Assembly: GCA_003993805.1 (NCBI GenBank)
Contig: RSEF01000018.1
Coordinates: 3,756,080-3,820,079, forward strand
Length of the DNA stretch: 64,000 nt
Source: Himantopus leucocephalus
Lineage: Eukaryota > Chordata > Aves > Charadriiformes > Recurvirostridae
Direction: 5' to 3'
The position numbers and the translations under genes are program-made. The first letter of the stretch is position 1; each line of letters opens with the position of its first letter. Below, piece by piece: positions 43,596 to 56,204 of the stretch. A model generated the notes under the pieces. That model had not been told where the DNA came from. It was given only the letters and a program-made list of their open reading frames with translations, and did not search any database.

Positions 43596-44926
43596 TGTGT
43601 AGATAACCAAAGTGCTTCCTATTCCTGTAAGTGTCTTCTCTCTTGGAGAGAGATGAGATCCTGTATTACAGAGGACTGAGACACGGATAAAAACAAGGCG
43701 GAATTTAATTTTGCTTAAGTTGAGCTATCTAAAAGCGGCTGTCTGAATCAGAGCTGGTCCCTGCAGCCTCTCACCAGCCAGGGGCTGTCAGATGAATCAC
43801 CCTATCTTCCACCTCCATCTCGGGATGGAGGTGACTCACTGGCTGCAGTGCCTGTCTCCTCTGACCATGGAGGGTGTCTGGGGCTCCTGCACAGATATCT
43901 AATGTGAAATGCTCAGGCGGGTGCTGCCCTGAGGCTTGTAGGTATCTGTGGCAGAGCAGAATCAAATCCAGGCTTTAGGATGATAACCTGAGGTCTCTGA
44001 AATAGTGGGCGCCCTTCCTTCACAGACACTAAAGCACGTGCCCATGTGCAGTGGGTGACTGCTTGGTGTACCAGCAGTTTTCAGAAGTGGCAGCATCCCT
44101 CCGTGCAGCTGGGGCTGCTTCCCCTGACCTGCTCAGGACAGAGCTGGTTGAGGAACAGTTTTACTGAGGACAGGCAATATTACAGATCTGATGTCTCAGG
44201 AATGGTAAATACATCTAGTCCGTACCAGTGAGCATTCTTCTCTGGCTCCAAACCCCTTCACAAAGAGGTGCTTTTGTGGCGAGGAAGAGGGGTGCCAGCA
44301 GGAAGCTTGCTGAGACAACACAGAAACATTTTCTACCCGTGATCTCAGCCTCTGGAGATAAGGTTGGAATTTCGACACCCCCCAGAGCATCCTCCCTTGG
44401 CCCCTTGTCGATCCCGTAGCTCTGGACAGGGGAGGGATGTTCCTGCCTGGGCGATGCTCCTGCAGGAGAAACAAGGGGGTTGGGACAGGTTTGGGCTAGA
44501 GGGACATGGCAGTGTCATGGATCCTCTCCAGAGAAAGAGGACTTGGAACCCTCTGGCTGCAAAAGATGCCATTCACAAAAGGTCAGCTTGTCTAATAAAC
44601 TCTGACAGTGGTTTAGGGGTCATCAGAAGTGACCTGAGCCTCCAGACAGAGAAAAGCCTCTCAGGTTTGGCTGGCAGCAGCCTGTGCGTGCATTGTGGCA
44701 GGTCGCACACTGTGTGGTTCATTACTTACGGCGTATGGTAGAAATCCATAAGCTTCACCAAGTTGGGAATCCTCTCTTGCACTGCTGCTTAGCACAGAGC
44801 GAGGTCTCAGTGGTGCTGGGGTCGGTGCATCGGGGTTTGGGTTACTCAATAGTTGCAGGCTGAGCTTTCCAGGGAAAATCCATGCCAGTGCAAAGCAGCT
44901 GTGCGTGCATGTGTGTTTTGTTACAG
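43596..44926. other. Non-coding stretch, nothing firmly recognised
   Basis: A second, weaker MIR-like trace (ggcagagcagaatcaaatcc) lies near 43951-43975. Open frames up to 125 codons are not recognised. Confidence 0.4.
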
Positions 44927-44995
44927 GAATAGCAGTGATTGCCTTTTTTGTTGCGAGGATTTTCATAGCGGAGGCTGATCACTTGTATCGTTGGG
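44927..44995 (+). other. Low-confidence 69-bp coding-exon candidate with a hydrophobic reading
   Basis: The segment follows a T-rich acceptor (tgtgtgttttgttacag) and ends at a consensus GTGAGT donor (from 44996). In one frame it is open, symmetric (phase 1 in and out), and reads IAVIAFFVARIFIAEA, then DHLYRW, like a membrane helix followed by a polar edge. Another frame meets a stop. Similar splice-site pairs occur elsewhere in the window by chance, so this is only a lead. It does not match a protein I recognise. Confidence 0.15.
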
Positions 44996-46120
44996 GTGAG
45001 TGACTCGAGGGAGGGGTTCTGGATTGGGGCTGGATCTCCGCTGCCCGGCTCCGTTACCCCGAGCGTGCCATGTTCCACGTACAATGCTGCCTTTCAGCCA
45101 GACCTACAGAATAGGCTTTGTGTCTCCTTGTGTGAGCCCTCTTTTTAAGAGAGAAAAGCTTCCTTAAAGGCTGCAGGCAGTGCTCCATGCTTTGAAATGG
45201 TCTTCACCTGTGCCAGGAGTGATTTCACTCTGCCTTTTGCCAGGGCTGAGCTGCTTGGTGGTGCCAGGTGCTTTACCTTTGCCTTGCTGGCAGCTGCAGA
45301 AACCCGTTAAAGGAACGAGTTGCATTGGGACTGCTTTGTACCTGGGGAGAAGAGCATGTGTCATGGAGTTAGTACCTAGTAGCAGTGGTTCCTACAGCTG
45401 GGGCTTATTTAGAGGAACCTCTTCTTAATGTTCCTGCTGCCCCTCTGTAGAGCTGACTGATGGAGAGCATGGCTTGGCAGAAAGGTAGGTGTTGGGTCTA
45501 GAACTACTTTGTCCTGTACAAAGATTTAAAATGATAAGCCAGTAAGATATTAGCCCTTATGTATTGATTCTACCTCTTGGTTTTAAATTAATTTAATGTT
45601 TTTGTGCTGGGTGCCTTATTTCTCTGGCGTGCAGGAGCAGAACATGAAAGACAGGTATTCTGGAGCTCAGCAGCAGCGATAGGTAATTCTGAGAACCCAG
45701 TCCTCCTTTAAACGCTTTGTATGAGAGAGACTGGGGGAGAGGAGGAGCTCGTAGGAAATTTAATCTCAGTGTTGGTTGCTAACCACTGACAGCCTCAAAC
45801 AGCTTGTGTAGCTGACACTGGAATTGTGGTCGGTCTTTCTGTGGGTGTCTGACTTGGAGATGGAAGAGAGAACTGTAAGCGCAGCATCGATGTTTTTAAG
45901 ATACATTTAGGCCCTCTCAAGATAGAGATGGAGTTATACTACAGTTTGTAAAGGCACTTTTGCAAACTCTAGTGTAAGCCGATCTGCAATATTTGGCACT
46001 CAAATATGTCCTAAAAATTGGCTGAAGTTTTCTTCTCTTCCAGTTTCCCTGTTACAGCCATTATTAAATATAATTGTAAGATACAAGGAAAAACATTCAA
46101 AGAATGTTCCTAGCTTGTGA
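44996..46120. other. Non-coding or intronic stretch with two further weak exon candidates
   Basis: A 48-bp segment at 45635-45682 (acceptor tttctctggcgtgcag, donor gtaatt) and a terminal segment at 46044-46120 (acceptor ttttcttctcttccag, stop TGA at 46118-46120) are both open in a frame compatible with the phase 1 donor at 44996. A 34-bp segment at 45451-45484 has comparable sites but an incompatible exit phase. The chain was assembled by inspection and is subject to selection bias. Confidence 0.12.
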
Positions 46121-49100
46121 AACTGGATTGAATTACCTTGGCTACTTCTGGGGCAGACTTAATAGGAGAAACCCCTCAATCGTATGGGTCCACGGCTTCA
46201 TCGTAGTCTCCAATTGTAATTTCCCTTTGCTGATGTTTAAGGACAGTGGCTGTATCTCAGTAACTTACAGATGGTGCCCGAATCGTTCTTTACAGTACAG
46301 CTCAAATGTATAAACATTAAATACATATCCCTCCTGCCCCTATAAGCAGGGGAAGTGCTTGACACCTCATTTTACAGGCAGAAAAAAAGGATATGTGGAG
46401 GAGGAAAGCTATGTGCTGTAAGTCATGGTAGAGCTGCGGTGGCAGCAGAGCGGTTCCTCACTCCTCTGTCTGCAGGTGGCTTTGCCCCTGCAGCCGAGCT
46501 GGTCCTCCCTGGCCACCCACCTCAGCATCTGCCGAGAGCAGATTGGCCTCGAATGAGCAGAGATCAAGATGTGACTGGAGCTGGGGTTAAAGACAAATGT
46601 AAGAACGTGGATGTTTGATGTCCCAAGGGGGCAGCTGCGATTCTGAGCTTAAATTTCTTGTGTAGGGCTGCTCGGGGAGCTGGGTTCTGAACCACAGCGT
46701 GGATCTAGGGATTTCTGACTGCCAGGCAATTCTGTGTAACATCAGAGGATTGCAGGGCTCTTACTAAAGCGATCCAGTGTCATCGCTGTATGAACACATG
46801 ACTGCAAAGTGTGTGTGTTCAGGCTGCCGCTATGCTAGGGATGCCGGGGTGAAAGGGCTCCAGGTGGCGTTTGTAGCCCAAAGTACCTTTGTGTGGATGT
46901 TCGATGCAGAGAGAAAAGTGACCATCTGCTTGAGCTTAGTGCTTCTCCAATATTACCTGTTCTCAATCAAATGGCCAGACAGTTTGTGAATTTTGACCCT
47001 GTGTATCTGTGTTTCTGGCTAGGGAGGGAATGGGATTTAGCAACGGTGGTCCCTTGGCGGCTGCTTCTTTACCTGGTTCCTTCACCCAGATGTTAGATGG
47101 CTGCAGTGGAGCATCTCGCATACTGCCTGGAGGAAAAGGGCACTTTGTCACGAGTCTGGGGTGAGACTTTGGACTCACATGTTTGCATCCAAGTAAAATC
47201 CCTGGCTGCGTTTTTCCCTTTGTGGTGTCTTTCAGAGTCAGACACTGGTCTCAAAACCAAAGGCTGCCCCTTATCTCCTCCAGCTGTGAATAAGGAGGTG
47301 CTCACTAAGGCTGGGGAGTCCAAAGTGGTCAGGTCTGCTCTGGATGTGCTGTTAGCTGCAGATGCTGGCACGCTTCTACCAAGCAGCCTGGTGGGTCGTC
47401 CCAGTGGGTCATCCCGTGGGGTCACTCAGGCTCAGGAGAACCCTTAACCTCTGCCCTTTGTCATCGGCAGCCCTTTGGCTGGTGAGCTGCTGCCTCTTTG
47501 TTCTCGGCTTTTCTCCTTTATACACCCCCATCCCTCTCTGGGAAAAATCAACATTTGCCTTTCAGAGCCTGGCAAACAGAAGGGGTCTGTATTACATCCT
47601 GATGGCAGCCCCAGGCTTGCAGGGCTCCGATGATAAATCCAGTGATGTTTGTTGCTGAGGGACCCTGTGAAACACAAGCTTGGGAGTTGTGTGTGTTTGA
47701 AACAAGAGCAGGGAAGCAGTGAGCGGTCACTCAGCAAACGCTGTGGCTGAAAAATAAAATTTGGATTGCATTGAGGTTACAAGAAGGAGGCACGAAATTG
47801 ATTTAAAATCTAAGTAAGGATGATTTTTATTTTTTTTTTTTTCTCCAAAGTAACACATTGCTGCTTAGTGTGCTGAAGCTGTGCAGGGAGTCAGAGTGCA
47901 GCAGCGAGCCAGATGCTGGGCTGGGAAGTTTGCACTAGGAGCTCTCCTGTATGGTGAGAGCCAGAGCATTATGGGCCTGTGGGGAGGAGAGCCGTGGGGT
48001 GGCTTAAGAGTATTTGATCCATATGGAAATACCACATTGCAGTTCTAAAATTCCTTTCCCCTCTTTCAAATCTGTCAGTGGTTTTCTCCAACTAATCCAT
48101 GGCCATTGCCAGATGAACCTGAGAAAGTTAGGTGCACTCATGAGTCTGGGTGCTGTAAGCGTCTGAGGGTTTTCTGGAAGGCAAGGGATGAGCAGTGATC
48201 ATTTGTTTTGTTCTTTGTTTGCGTAGTGCTCTGCATGCTGAGCCTTATCCCTTGTCCATTCAGGCTCCTGGTGACTCTTGTGCTATTAAAGTTAATGATT
48301 AACTAACCCATTTCTAGCTCTTGTGGCAGCTGGTTAATGTAAGAGTTTGATTGTTGCCTTCTTTGAGCAAGGCTGCAGCTTGGATGGGTTCAGATGCCTT
48401 CCCTCCTTCCCACCTCTGATGGGATGCTGTGGGTTCTGCAGAAACAAATGGGACCAGATCCAAGCCGCTTTTGCGATAGCTTTGCGAGCTCTGTGACATG
48501 TTCTTGCAAAACCCAGTAATTTAGCAAAACTGCCATGAGGACGCTGTTGTAGTTCTTAGGTCCTACTTCTCTCTCGGATTTCAGAAGCTAAGGAGTGTGA
48601 GCAAAGGAGGAGCATGGTGAAAACAGTAAATTTAGAGGGACGAGAACTCTTTGGAAATCTGGTTAGCTTCAGCAGTGAACTGGAAATTATTTTAGACTTG
48701 ACAGTAGTTACCAGGTGCATTCCCAATCAGCATAGCTTCACAAGACGAGTTTTCTGTTCCTTTAGAAATCCTTTTCCCTTCCCTCCTGCTGCTAAGTGAA
48801 AGAATTACAAAAAACAGCAAAACTGACAGTATCTACAAAAGATCCATTTTTCCAGTCCCTTCCAATTTGTGTGGATACTTGCATTATAAATACACATTTA
48901 TACAAGTCATCTGATGTGTCAGTGTGGTGACGTGGCATCCCCTCTGCTGCCCGGCCAGATTACTGAAACACTCTAACCAGAAGGATCACAGATGATGACT
49001 AACATGCTTCTTCATAGAAAAAAAAACTGCTTGTGCTAATTTTTTTTTGTGCTTTCATGATTGTCCAGCGTATCTCTGAATGACTATCAGCTGTGAGGAA

Positions 49101-52100
49101 TTTGTGGGCAGTAAAGAACAGATGATCACAAAGAGCAGTGAAATGATCTTGTTATTTCTATCAAGTGAATATCTGAGGATTGATCTTGCTCACCTCAGAA
49201 TAAAAGCACGGGGAAAAGCTGTGGTCTCTGTGCTGTTTGAAGGCCATTTTAACTATGGAGCCTCTTGCCAAATCACTTGGGGTCACTCCAAGGTTTTAAT
49301 CTTGACATTGAGATTGAATGTCTCTGAAAAGCCAAGACTTCGTTCAAGCATGAGCTTGAATTCAGGATGACTGGATAAAAAAGCGTGGTGTGGGTTTTGC
49401 AGGTCAGTCAAGGCAATTTACTGGCCTTGAGCTCTATGGATGCATCAATCGATTTCTGGAGAATTACCGCAGTTTAATTAGAGTTAAAATCTTGAATAAA
49501 AGCCTGAACTTGAGCCAAGGCTAAAGTGCTGGGTCCCCTGCCGTCTTCTACCACCACGTGCAAGGCCGGTCCTTCTATTTAACGTAGCCCTTTGCTGTGG
49601 CCAGGAGCTCTGGGCAGACCGCTGCCAGGCTTGGGGAAGCCTTTCAAACACTGGAGAAATTGAGGCTTAATTCTTGCTGCCTCTTAGCACTAGCACAGGC
49701 TTCTGGAGTATTTTCTTAGTGTTAGAATGTGTTTGGTACCTGCCAGAAGTGTAACATTGTGGTAGGAATATATGCATCTTGCTAATGCCAATTTTCCTGT
49801 GGTTTCCTTGAGCGTTATCTGTAATCCAGCCTTGGGCTGGGTTCTCTCTGGGTGTGAACTTGTGGCTCCACTTGTATTAACGGTGCTGTGCTGATTAGCG
49901 GTGTTGTCTGGCCCCAGCTTGATGATATCCAGCTCCCACATAAGTGACGTGGTTGGTGGTGTTTTAGGCTGTAGGGTCCATGCGTAGCCTTCGACCTAGA
50001 CACGCGCAGCTTGTTGGTGCACATGTGTGGTGGTAGCCTTGTTGGAGAAGACAGTGGTCTGCTCCTGAGTCTGTAATCGGTGCCCCTTGGGAACAGCATC
50101 CTTCTGTTCCACCAGTATCCCTCCATCCCAGTGAAAGCTCAGTTTGCTGCCAGAGATATTTGATCCAGAATGAAACCATGCACATGGGCTGAAGGTTTTT
50201 TCCCTAGCTGTGCTCAGCTTCTTTGGAAAGAGTCTGTATTACACAGAATCTGGAAAAGTGTCTTGTATTCTTCAGTGAATGTTTCTGATTAGTGCTGGAA
50301 ATGAACATGAATTTTTTTTCCTTTTTTTAAACATATTCCTTTTGAGGTTAATGTTGCAAGTGGATTTCGAGTTAATGGAAGCGAAGTTGTAATTGTGTGG
50401 TTCATTGGACTCAAGCTTGAAGTAATAGACATTCTTCTTCCTTTGCTACTCTGCAAACAGATGGCTCTTCCTTGCAGTCCCTGGCTCCTCCAGAGCCTCT
50501 CTGTCTCCAGTGACACCCACAGCTCCATGCGCAGGGCTCTCCTTCTGAAGGTGATGTCCTATGTCAGCATTAAAACTTTGCAGCTCGGTCCCCAGCAGCT
50601 GGTCTGGTATGTTGGAAGAGTCACTGAGGCGGTGATTGTGCGGTGTGGATCAAACCATGTGTGGGTTATCCTCCCTCTGTTAACAGCTCCAGGCCTCATT
50701 ACTGATGACGTCTTCTCCAGCCATTTTATCACAGGAGCTTTTAGAGCTTGTCTATGTGGAACAGGATGAAATACAGCTGCTGGTGAAGGACAAATCTTTT
50801 GCCCACTGTCTGGATAGTACCTGTGAAGTAGATAAAACGAGATAGATTTCACACTCTGTATGGTCCTGAACAGAATGGTCCTAAGAGTGTTGTGATGGAT
50901 ATGTGCATCCTAAAAGGGAGTGGAAAACTCTGTCCCAGCAGTTCACGCTGGTACCTATGCCAGCTCTGTGTCTGCTGCAGGGCAAATGAGGTGATGTCCT
51001 TGCTGTCATTTTACATCCTCCTCAGCTGACACAGGATGGCCTGAGGAGGTAGCAAAGGGCAGGATGGATTGGAAGAGGTAGGGCTGGGCGCCTCTGCAGT
51101 GCAAATCCTGCCCTGGAGGGAGCCAGCTCTAAAACTCTGGTGTTGTGTAGGTGCTGGAGACACCTCTGAAGTGTTGTTCTACTGGGGCATCTCCCACCAC
51201 CCCAATGCCAATGTTGGTGGAGTCTAGGGATGGCTCCATGACTTGGCCCAGACCTGTACGCCCCAGGAGACAGCGCTGGGGAGCCATGCGTGTGGAAATG
51301 TCTGTAGGAGGAAACTGGTCTTGGATGGAGACATGTCTCCTGTGCTATCCAGACACCCTGCTGCATTCGTGCTGGGTGAAGAAGGAAGCTGAATTCTCTG
51401 ATTTTGGACCCACTAGTAAATACATCTAACAGAAGCGAGGGTCAGGCTGGATGCTCAGATGAGCTGGTGCCGCTTTGCTGACTCCAGCAGTGTGGGACGT
51501 CTCCTGCTGGTTTTGGCCTGTTCCTTCCTGACACGACCTTTGTTTGGTTTGGGTTCTTTTGTTTGTTTGTGTTTTGTTTTTTCTGGGCTGTGTAGAGAGA
51601 GTGAGTTCCTGGGTTACATCCTCCATTGTTTGTCTTCACCCTGTGGTTTCTCTTGATAATGGAAATTGCTCATTTGTTCTTTTGATTTTGACATGGTATG
51701 AGTGTAGGGACATGGATCGCTTACTGTGAGGAGAAAATAAATCTCAAGTGGTCTGTGTTATTACTATTATATGCATACATAAAAAGTTTTGGGTTGTATC
51801 ATGCAAAAACCCTGTGTTTTGGAGGACGTACGTGTTGACTGTATTGGAGGTGAACATTTCTGGCAGTTCCTTGTGGTTCAGATTCAGCAAAGTCAGCTAG
51901 AAAAGTCAGGCTGTAGCAAGGACGGTTTCTCCAGACAGGCTGGATTCTGTCTCCCTGCTGCCCTGCACCATGTCTGCATCCTCTGCAGCAGGGCAAACCT
52001 CTATAAAATGCTCCCGCTTCAATACTGGAATGCTTTACATCCATGGTGTGTTATATCGGCAGCTGCAAGAAGCACGAAATAGCAGAACATTTGGCCCAAT

Positions 52101-52661
52101 GTTGTCTGGAGGGAGCGGTTTAAGGGCTGGGATCTTGCTTGCACTGACACAACCCTGTTGGAGCGATTCGTGGCTTCAGCAGTTGCGAAGGAGACCCCAG
52201 TGAAGCCCAGTGTCCTTCGGTGCTGCTGCCTCTCTGCTCTGCCATATGGTCCCCGCCTGTGGATCTGGAGGGAATTAGTCGTTGATTATAAAATGCGAAA
52301 AAATATTGCTCAGCCAGTGAGCCAAGGTGAGGCTGAGCTCTGCGAATGTCATAACTTTGTCCTGCTGCGGAACGTCCGCTGGGTTGAATGAACTGTTCTT
52401 GGATCGACCAGTTTTAACTGTCGGGCTCTTCCATTTTGAAGTCTTTCTGCCAGGGATGTGGGGAAGCATTCCTGATTTTAGCTAAATAAAGCATATTTCA
52501 TTGTGTTTCTTAGTCCAGTGTGCTAGAAGAAATTTATAACGTAGCTCGAGGGCATTTGAACTGCGTTAAGAGGGAAGACTCATAGACACTGTGTCTGGGG
52601 TGGGAACCTTTTGATTTTCATTTCACAGCCCAAACCCGGGGCTCAGCCTGCTGCTTCCACG
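46121..52661. other. Non-coding stretch, nothing recognised
   Basis: About 6.5 kb of mostly unique sequence. There is a weak antisense MIR-like trace near 46365-46440 (cattttacaggcag, gtaagtcatggtagagctg). T-rich runs lie at 47826-47843 and 51540-51582. Open frames reach 124 codons and none is recognised. No RNA gene or clear promoter is visible. Confidence 0.4.
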
Positions 52662-52671
52662 CTATAAATAG
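52662..52671 (+). promoter_or_regulatory. TATA-box / MEF2-type element CTATAAATAG
   Basis: The exact word CTATAAATAG is both a strong TATA box and the textbook MEF2 site. It lies in a locally GC-rich setting (ctgcttccacg before; ccccgaacgcgctcagcacg after), about 40 bases before an ATG at 52702. The frame from that ATG (91 codons) runs through a pyrimidine tract and is not recognised. It may act as a core promoter, a MEF2 enhancer site or neither. Confidence 0.25.
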
Positions 52672-52767
52672 AGGTAACCCCCGAACGCGCTCAGCACGCC
52701 GATGCTCTCCGGTCCTGCCCACATTGCCGGCTTCCTGGCAGTGTGTTCAGAGAAGCATATTTTTAGC

Positions 52768-52810
52768 TGTTGCTTTCTCTTTTTCTTTTTCTTTTTTTTT
52801 TCTTTGACAG
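52768..52810 (+). other. Long pyrimidine tract ending in a strong splice-acceptor-like site
   Basis: More than 30 nearly uninterrupted C/T bases (ttgctttctctttttctttt and on) lead to tttgacag at 52810. This is an excellent 3' splice-site context, and it follows the TATA-like box by about 140 bases. A possible donor (TTAAG|GTGATG) lies at 52978-52979. It could equally be a (CTTTTT)n low-complexity repeat. Confidence 0.25.
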
Positions 52811-53964
52811 ATCTTCTCTTCTGTCTTGCCAGGCTGCTGCCAGCTTTCCCTGCTGTTTATCTGCTTTCCAGGACTGGGTCTGGATACTCCCTCGGTGGAG
52901 GGGCAGTGGGGCTTCACGGCTGGCAAGCTTGGCTTGGACTCCGTAACGCTCCCTCCTCTTTCCAGATGCGCTGTTAAGGTGATGGACAGCCCGTATGAAT
53001 TTCTTGTTTGCTCCTTATTTTCCCTTTCTGTTGAGAGGGGATTAACAGCATTATTATGTATTATTAATGTCGTTAAGACGGGTTGAAGCAACAGCTGTCA
53101 GAAAAACTTCCTTCTGATGCTGTCTGCAATACAGAGCAAATCAATGTAGCTTGTCCACCTTTGGGTTTATCTGTTTAAAAAGGGTGTGAAGAGTAATTCC
53201 AGATCCCCCAGAGAAAACCTGCGAGACAGGGCAGATAAGCAAATTCTCAGAAATGTTTGCATAAAAGGTACAGGCTCAGCCAGGGCATGGATGCTCTGAC
53301 AGCTGCACTGCGTTGGATGCTCCGAGTCCTATGTGTGTTTTTCCACTGGAGTCGTTGCTAAAGGGAATAAAGCCTGTTTCCTATGTGCGATCCTGTCCAA
53401 GCTTGTAAGCTCCTCGCTCTGCTTCCGTCCTGCTTTGCCACAGACTGAATGAAGCCTTTGAACATAAAAGGATGTATTTAACTACCTCAGCATGGCTGCA
53501 TATCTGTGTTCTTCAGCGTGCCACCCATAAGGGAAGTTTTTTTGCTTTTTGAGCAATTATGAAAGCCAGGTTTCACCACCGCACCTTGCCTGCACGCAGA
53601 CAAAGCAGAGGTGTTCGTTCTCTGCAAGGAACCGAGCCAGGACTCGAGTGCTCTTGCAGCTTCTCTGAAGAAGTGCTATTGAAAATTCTGTTGAGCAGAG
53701 GAAATGCGCCTTTTCGTTCTTGCTAGTGTCCAAAGAAGTGGTAGACATTTAGGGGGGAGAAAATAAGAAAAAAAAAACAAACAGGGATTGGGTTTAGTAG
53801 AAAAAAAAAATAACACGTTTAAAATTTATAATGCTGGTGTCATAGCGCACAAGCTCCTAGAAACTTCAGCCCTTGTCTGGCTGGCAGTAATGGAAGCTGC
53901 AGGCTTAGCGATGTGTGTAGCAGTGGTCTGCCCGGTTGCAAGGCAGACAAAGCCCTTGAAGACA
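52811..53964. other. Non-coding stretch, nothing recognised
   Basis: Unique sequence. A-rich runs lie at 53769-53780 and 53801-53811. Open frames are at most 125 codons and not recognised. Confidence 0.45.
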
Positions 53965-54137
53965 GGCTGGGTGTTCCCGCCTGCGGGCGGACAGTCCCGG
54001 CTCTATTTTTGGCCCTTGGGCTGGCGGTGCTCTTTGCGGGGCAGAGGGGAGCGGGGGGACGGCTCCGGGTGGTGCCGGCCGGGGGCTCACCCTGTGCCGC
54101 CGCGGTCCGGCAGCACCGCTGTTTCCCTGGGACCGGC
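53965..54137. promoter_or_regulatory. Short CpG-dense, G-rich patch with a TATA/CArG-like word
   Basis: About 17 CpG dinucleotides occur in about 170 bp, near the number expected without depletion. The patch holds CTATTTTTGG (54003-54012), one mismatch from an SRF CArG box and close to a MEF2 site. It also holds a run of G tracts at 54037-54059 (gcggggcagaggggagcggg) with G-quadruplex potential. It could be a small promoter or enhancer. No exon is assigned. Confidence 0.25.
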
Positions 54138-54393
54138 CCTGTGGTTCAGCCACAGAACTCTGTAGGCACAGAGGCTTTTTATATTAGAAAAGGAAAGGGA
54201 GAGAGAGAAAATGCGCACACATATGCATATATAAAAGCAGGGACTTCTGAGCGTGAGACACTTTTTCCATGTTGAGTTGCCAGGCAGCTCTTTTCCCTTC
54301 CCTCCCTCCATCCCAGGGCGCATTGGTATGAAAGTTTTCCTGCCTTACATATATTTATTTTTTTTTGGTATGATGTACTCTTCCAGCTGATAA
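54138..54393. other. Non-coding, purine/AT-rich stretch
   Basis: Holds a gagagaga run near 54199-54208 followed by cacacatatgcatatata. No gene is seen. Confidence 0.4.
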
Positions 54394-54424
54394 GGTTTGT
54401 AACATTGTGGCTATGTTACAAACC
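54394..54424. repeat. Perfect 12-bp inverted repeat with 7-nt spacer
   Basis: The left arm ggtttgtaacat (54394-54405) is exactly complementary to the right arm atgttacaaacc (54413-54424) across tgtggct. Pairing stops at the ends. A perfect 12-bp stem with a short loop is unlikely by chance in a window this size. It may be a decayed MITE-like palindrome, a structured RNA element or a dimeric protein site. The stem is too short for a microRNA precursor. Confidence 0.6.
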
Positions 54425-56204
54425 GCTGTTTAGGGATGTTCTGCAGCTTAAATTGGTGCTGGTTTAATCCCATTACTTGTTGCCCAACAGATCTGGTAGA
54501 TAGTGAGAAGGTATTTTCAATAATACAATTAAACATGACCCCCAAAATCTGGGAGTCTCACCCCTTTGCAGGGTAGAAATCCTAATTCAAAACATTGGGG
54601 TGCTCAGGTGGGGTTTGCGTTGAGCTGAGGAGTGTCTGTGGCTCCACTATGGAGCTTGACAGCTCCAGCATCTGGTGTCTGAGATGGTGGGTGCCATCCT
54701 GGAGCTGCTGTTCCTCTAGCAGGACCCACCAGAGCCTGCGGAGCTGCCAGACCTTCTGGGAATCCCTGTATCAGGCAATTACAGCATTTGGGGTAGTCTC
54801 AGAGTATAGCATCCCACATGAGGTGGTTCACTGCATTTACTGTGTCCACCTTTATCGAACTAAGAAAAGAGAAACTGAGGCACTAATCAACATATGGTTT
54901 CCGTGTATGGCCAGGCTTTAACCAAAAGCTTGTTAAGGTGAATTCTGGTTCTTGCGGAGTTGTTCAGCATAGCTGGGAAATGAGTGTTGTAGCAATTTCC
55001 GCTTTACAAATAGGCAGCTGGGACAGCAGAGAAATTAAACGAGTTGCTGATGGATTAGAAAAGTTGCCTGGAGTCTGGGAGGCAGGCGGGCGTCTGGGAG
55101 TCACCGATTGCTTTGTGAAATGGGTATGGGAATGGAGGAGACAGGTGTGTCTGGCTTTTGTCTTTCAAAGTAACCTATGATGTAGGCAGGTTAAGATGTC
55201 CACATACCTTTCTCCCGCACAGTGCGTGTGAATTAACTGTGTGCTACCCCAATGAGTAGGATGAATACTTCTTTCTTTAAAAGGTGGAGCAGGATTAGTC
55301 CAAGACCTGGATGGCTGTGTTCTGGCTTAGCATCTGCCTAGAGCTCATGATGTATCCTGTGTTTCAGCCTGTCTAACCCCATGACAGGGTTCTCCTATAC
55401 GACATGTTCCCAGGGCGCTGGGTGCAGTCTGGCCAGGGAGTAGTCAAGCCACTGCTGTCCTTGGGGCTGAGGGGACGTGGAGAGGGACGTGGTCTCCTTG
55501 CAGGAGCCTCTTTGAGCTCTCTGGTAGTGCAGGACATGTGCTGGTCCTTAAACTCCTGTGCTTTCCTTTCTCAGCAAGGAAACCTGTCTCTGGAAGTGCT
55601 GCACTTGTTTCTAGGATAAAATATCCTGGAGCGAGAGGTGAAGGTGCGTGTCCCACTTAATGATTGCAGAAGTTTTCTCTGGTGTTTGTGGAAACCCTGA
55701 ATACATTCGTGGGTTTCATATGTTTGAATAATGTTTGATATCTTCAGGGAAAGGTGGAGGTCTCTTCTCGGATGCTTTTCTGTTTAAAATAACATATAAC
55801 ATTCCTTCGATTGCAGAGATGATTGTGCATAGCAGATTCCCCACAGAAAGTGTGCCTCACCAGGTGTAGATTCATAGCGGGGAGACTGCTCCATATATAC
55901 CCCATTCACATGAACTCCCTTGGCCCATTCAAACCTTCTTTTTGCTTTAGGAATCACCCGGACCTCCAGCGGGAGACTGCGGAGACTCAGTGACCAGACG
56001 AGTCCAAGTGAGTTGTGTGAATTTCTCTTTGAAACTGCCTCATCCAATAAAATAAATATTTAAAAAAAGGAGAGAATGCAAGAGGTAACTCTCAAAAATC
56101 ACATCTCCTGTCTGCTGTCCTTTGGCAATGGTTGGGCAGGCAAAGCTGGCTGCGAATAACTGCAGAGCTCTCTATGCTGCAGAGAGGCAGCAGTATACAT
56201 ATAA
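54425..56204. other. Non-coding stretch, nothing firmly recognised
   Basis: A possible antisense MIR trace lies near 54985-55065 (ttacaaataggcagctggga, gagaaattaaacgagttgct). Open frames up to 108 codons are not recognised. Confidence 0.35.

Noticed and set aside
54394..54424. MicroRNA precursor
   Set aside because: The 12-bp stem is too short and pairing ends abruptly on both sides.
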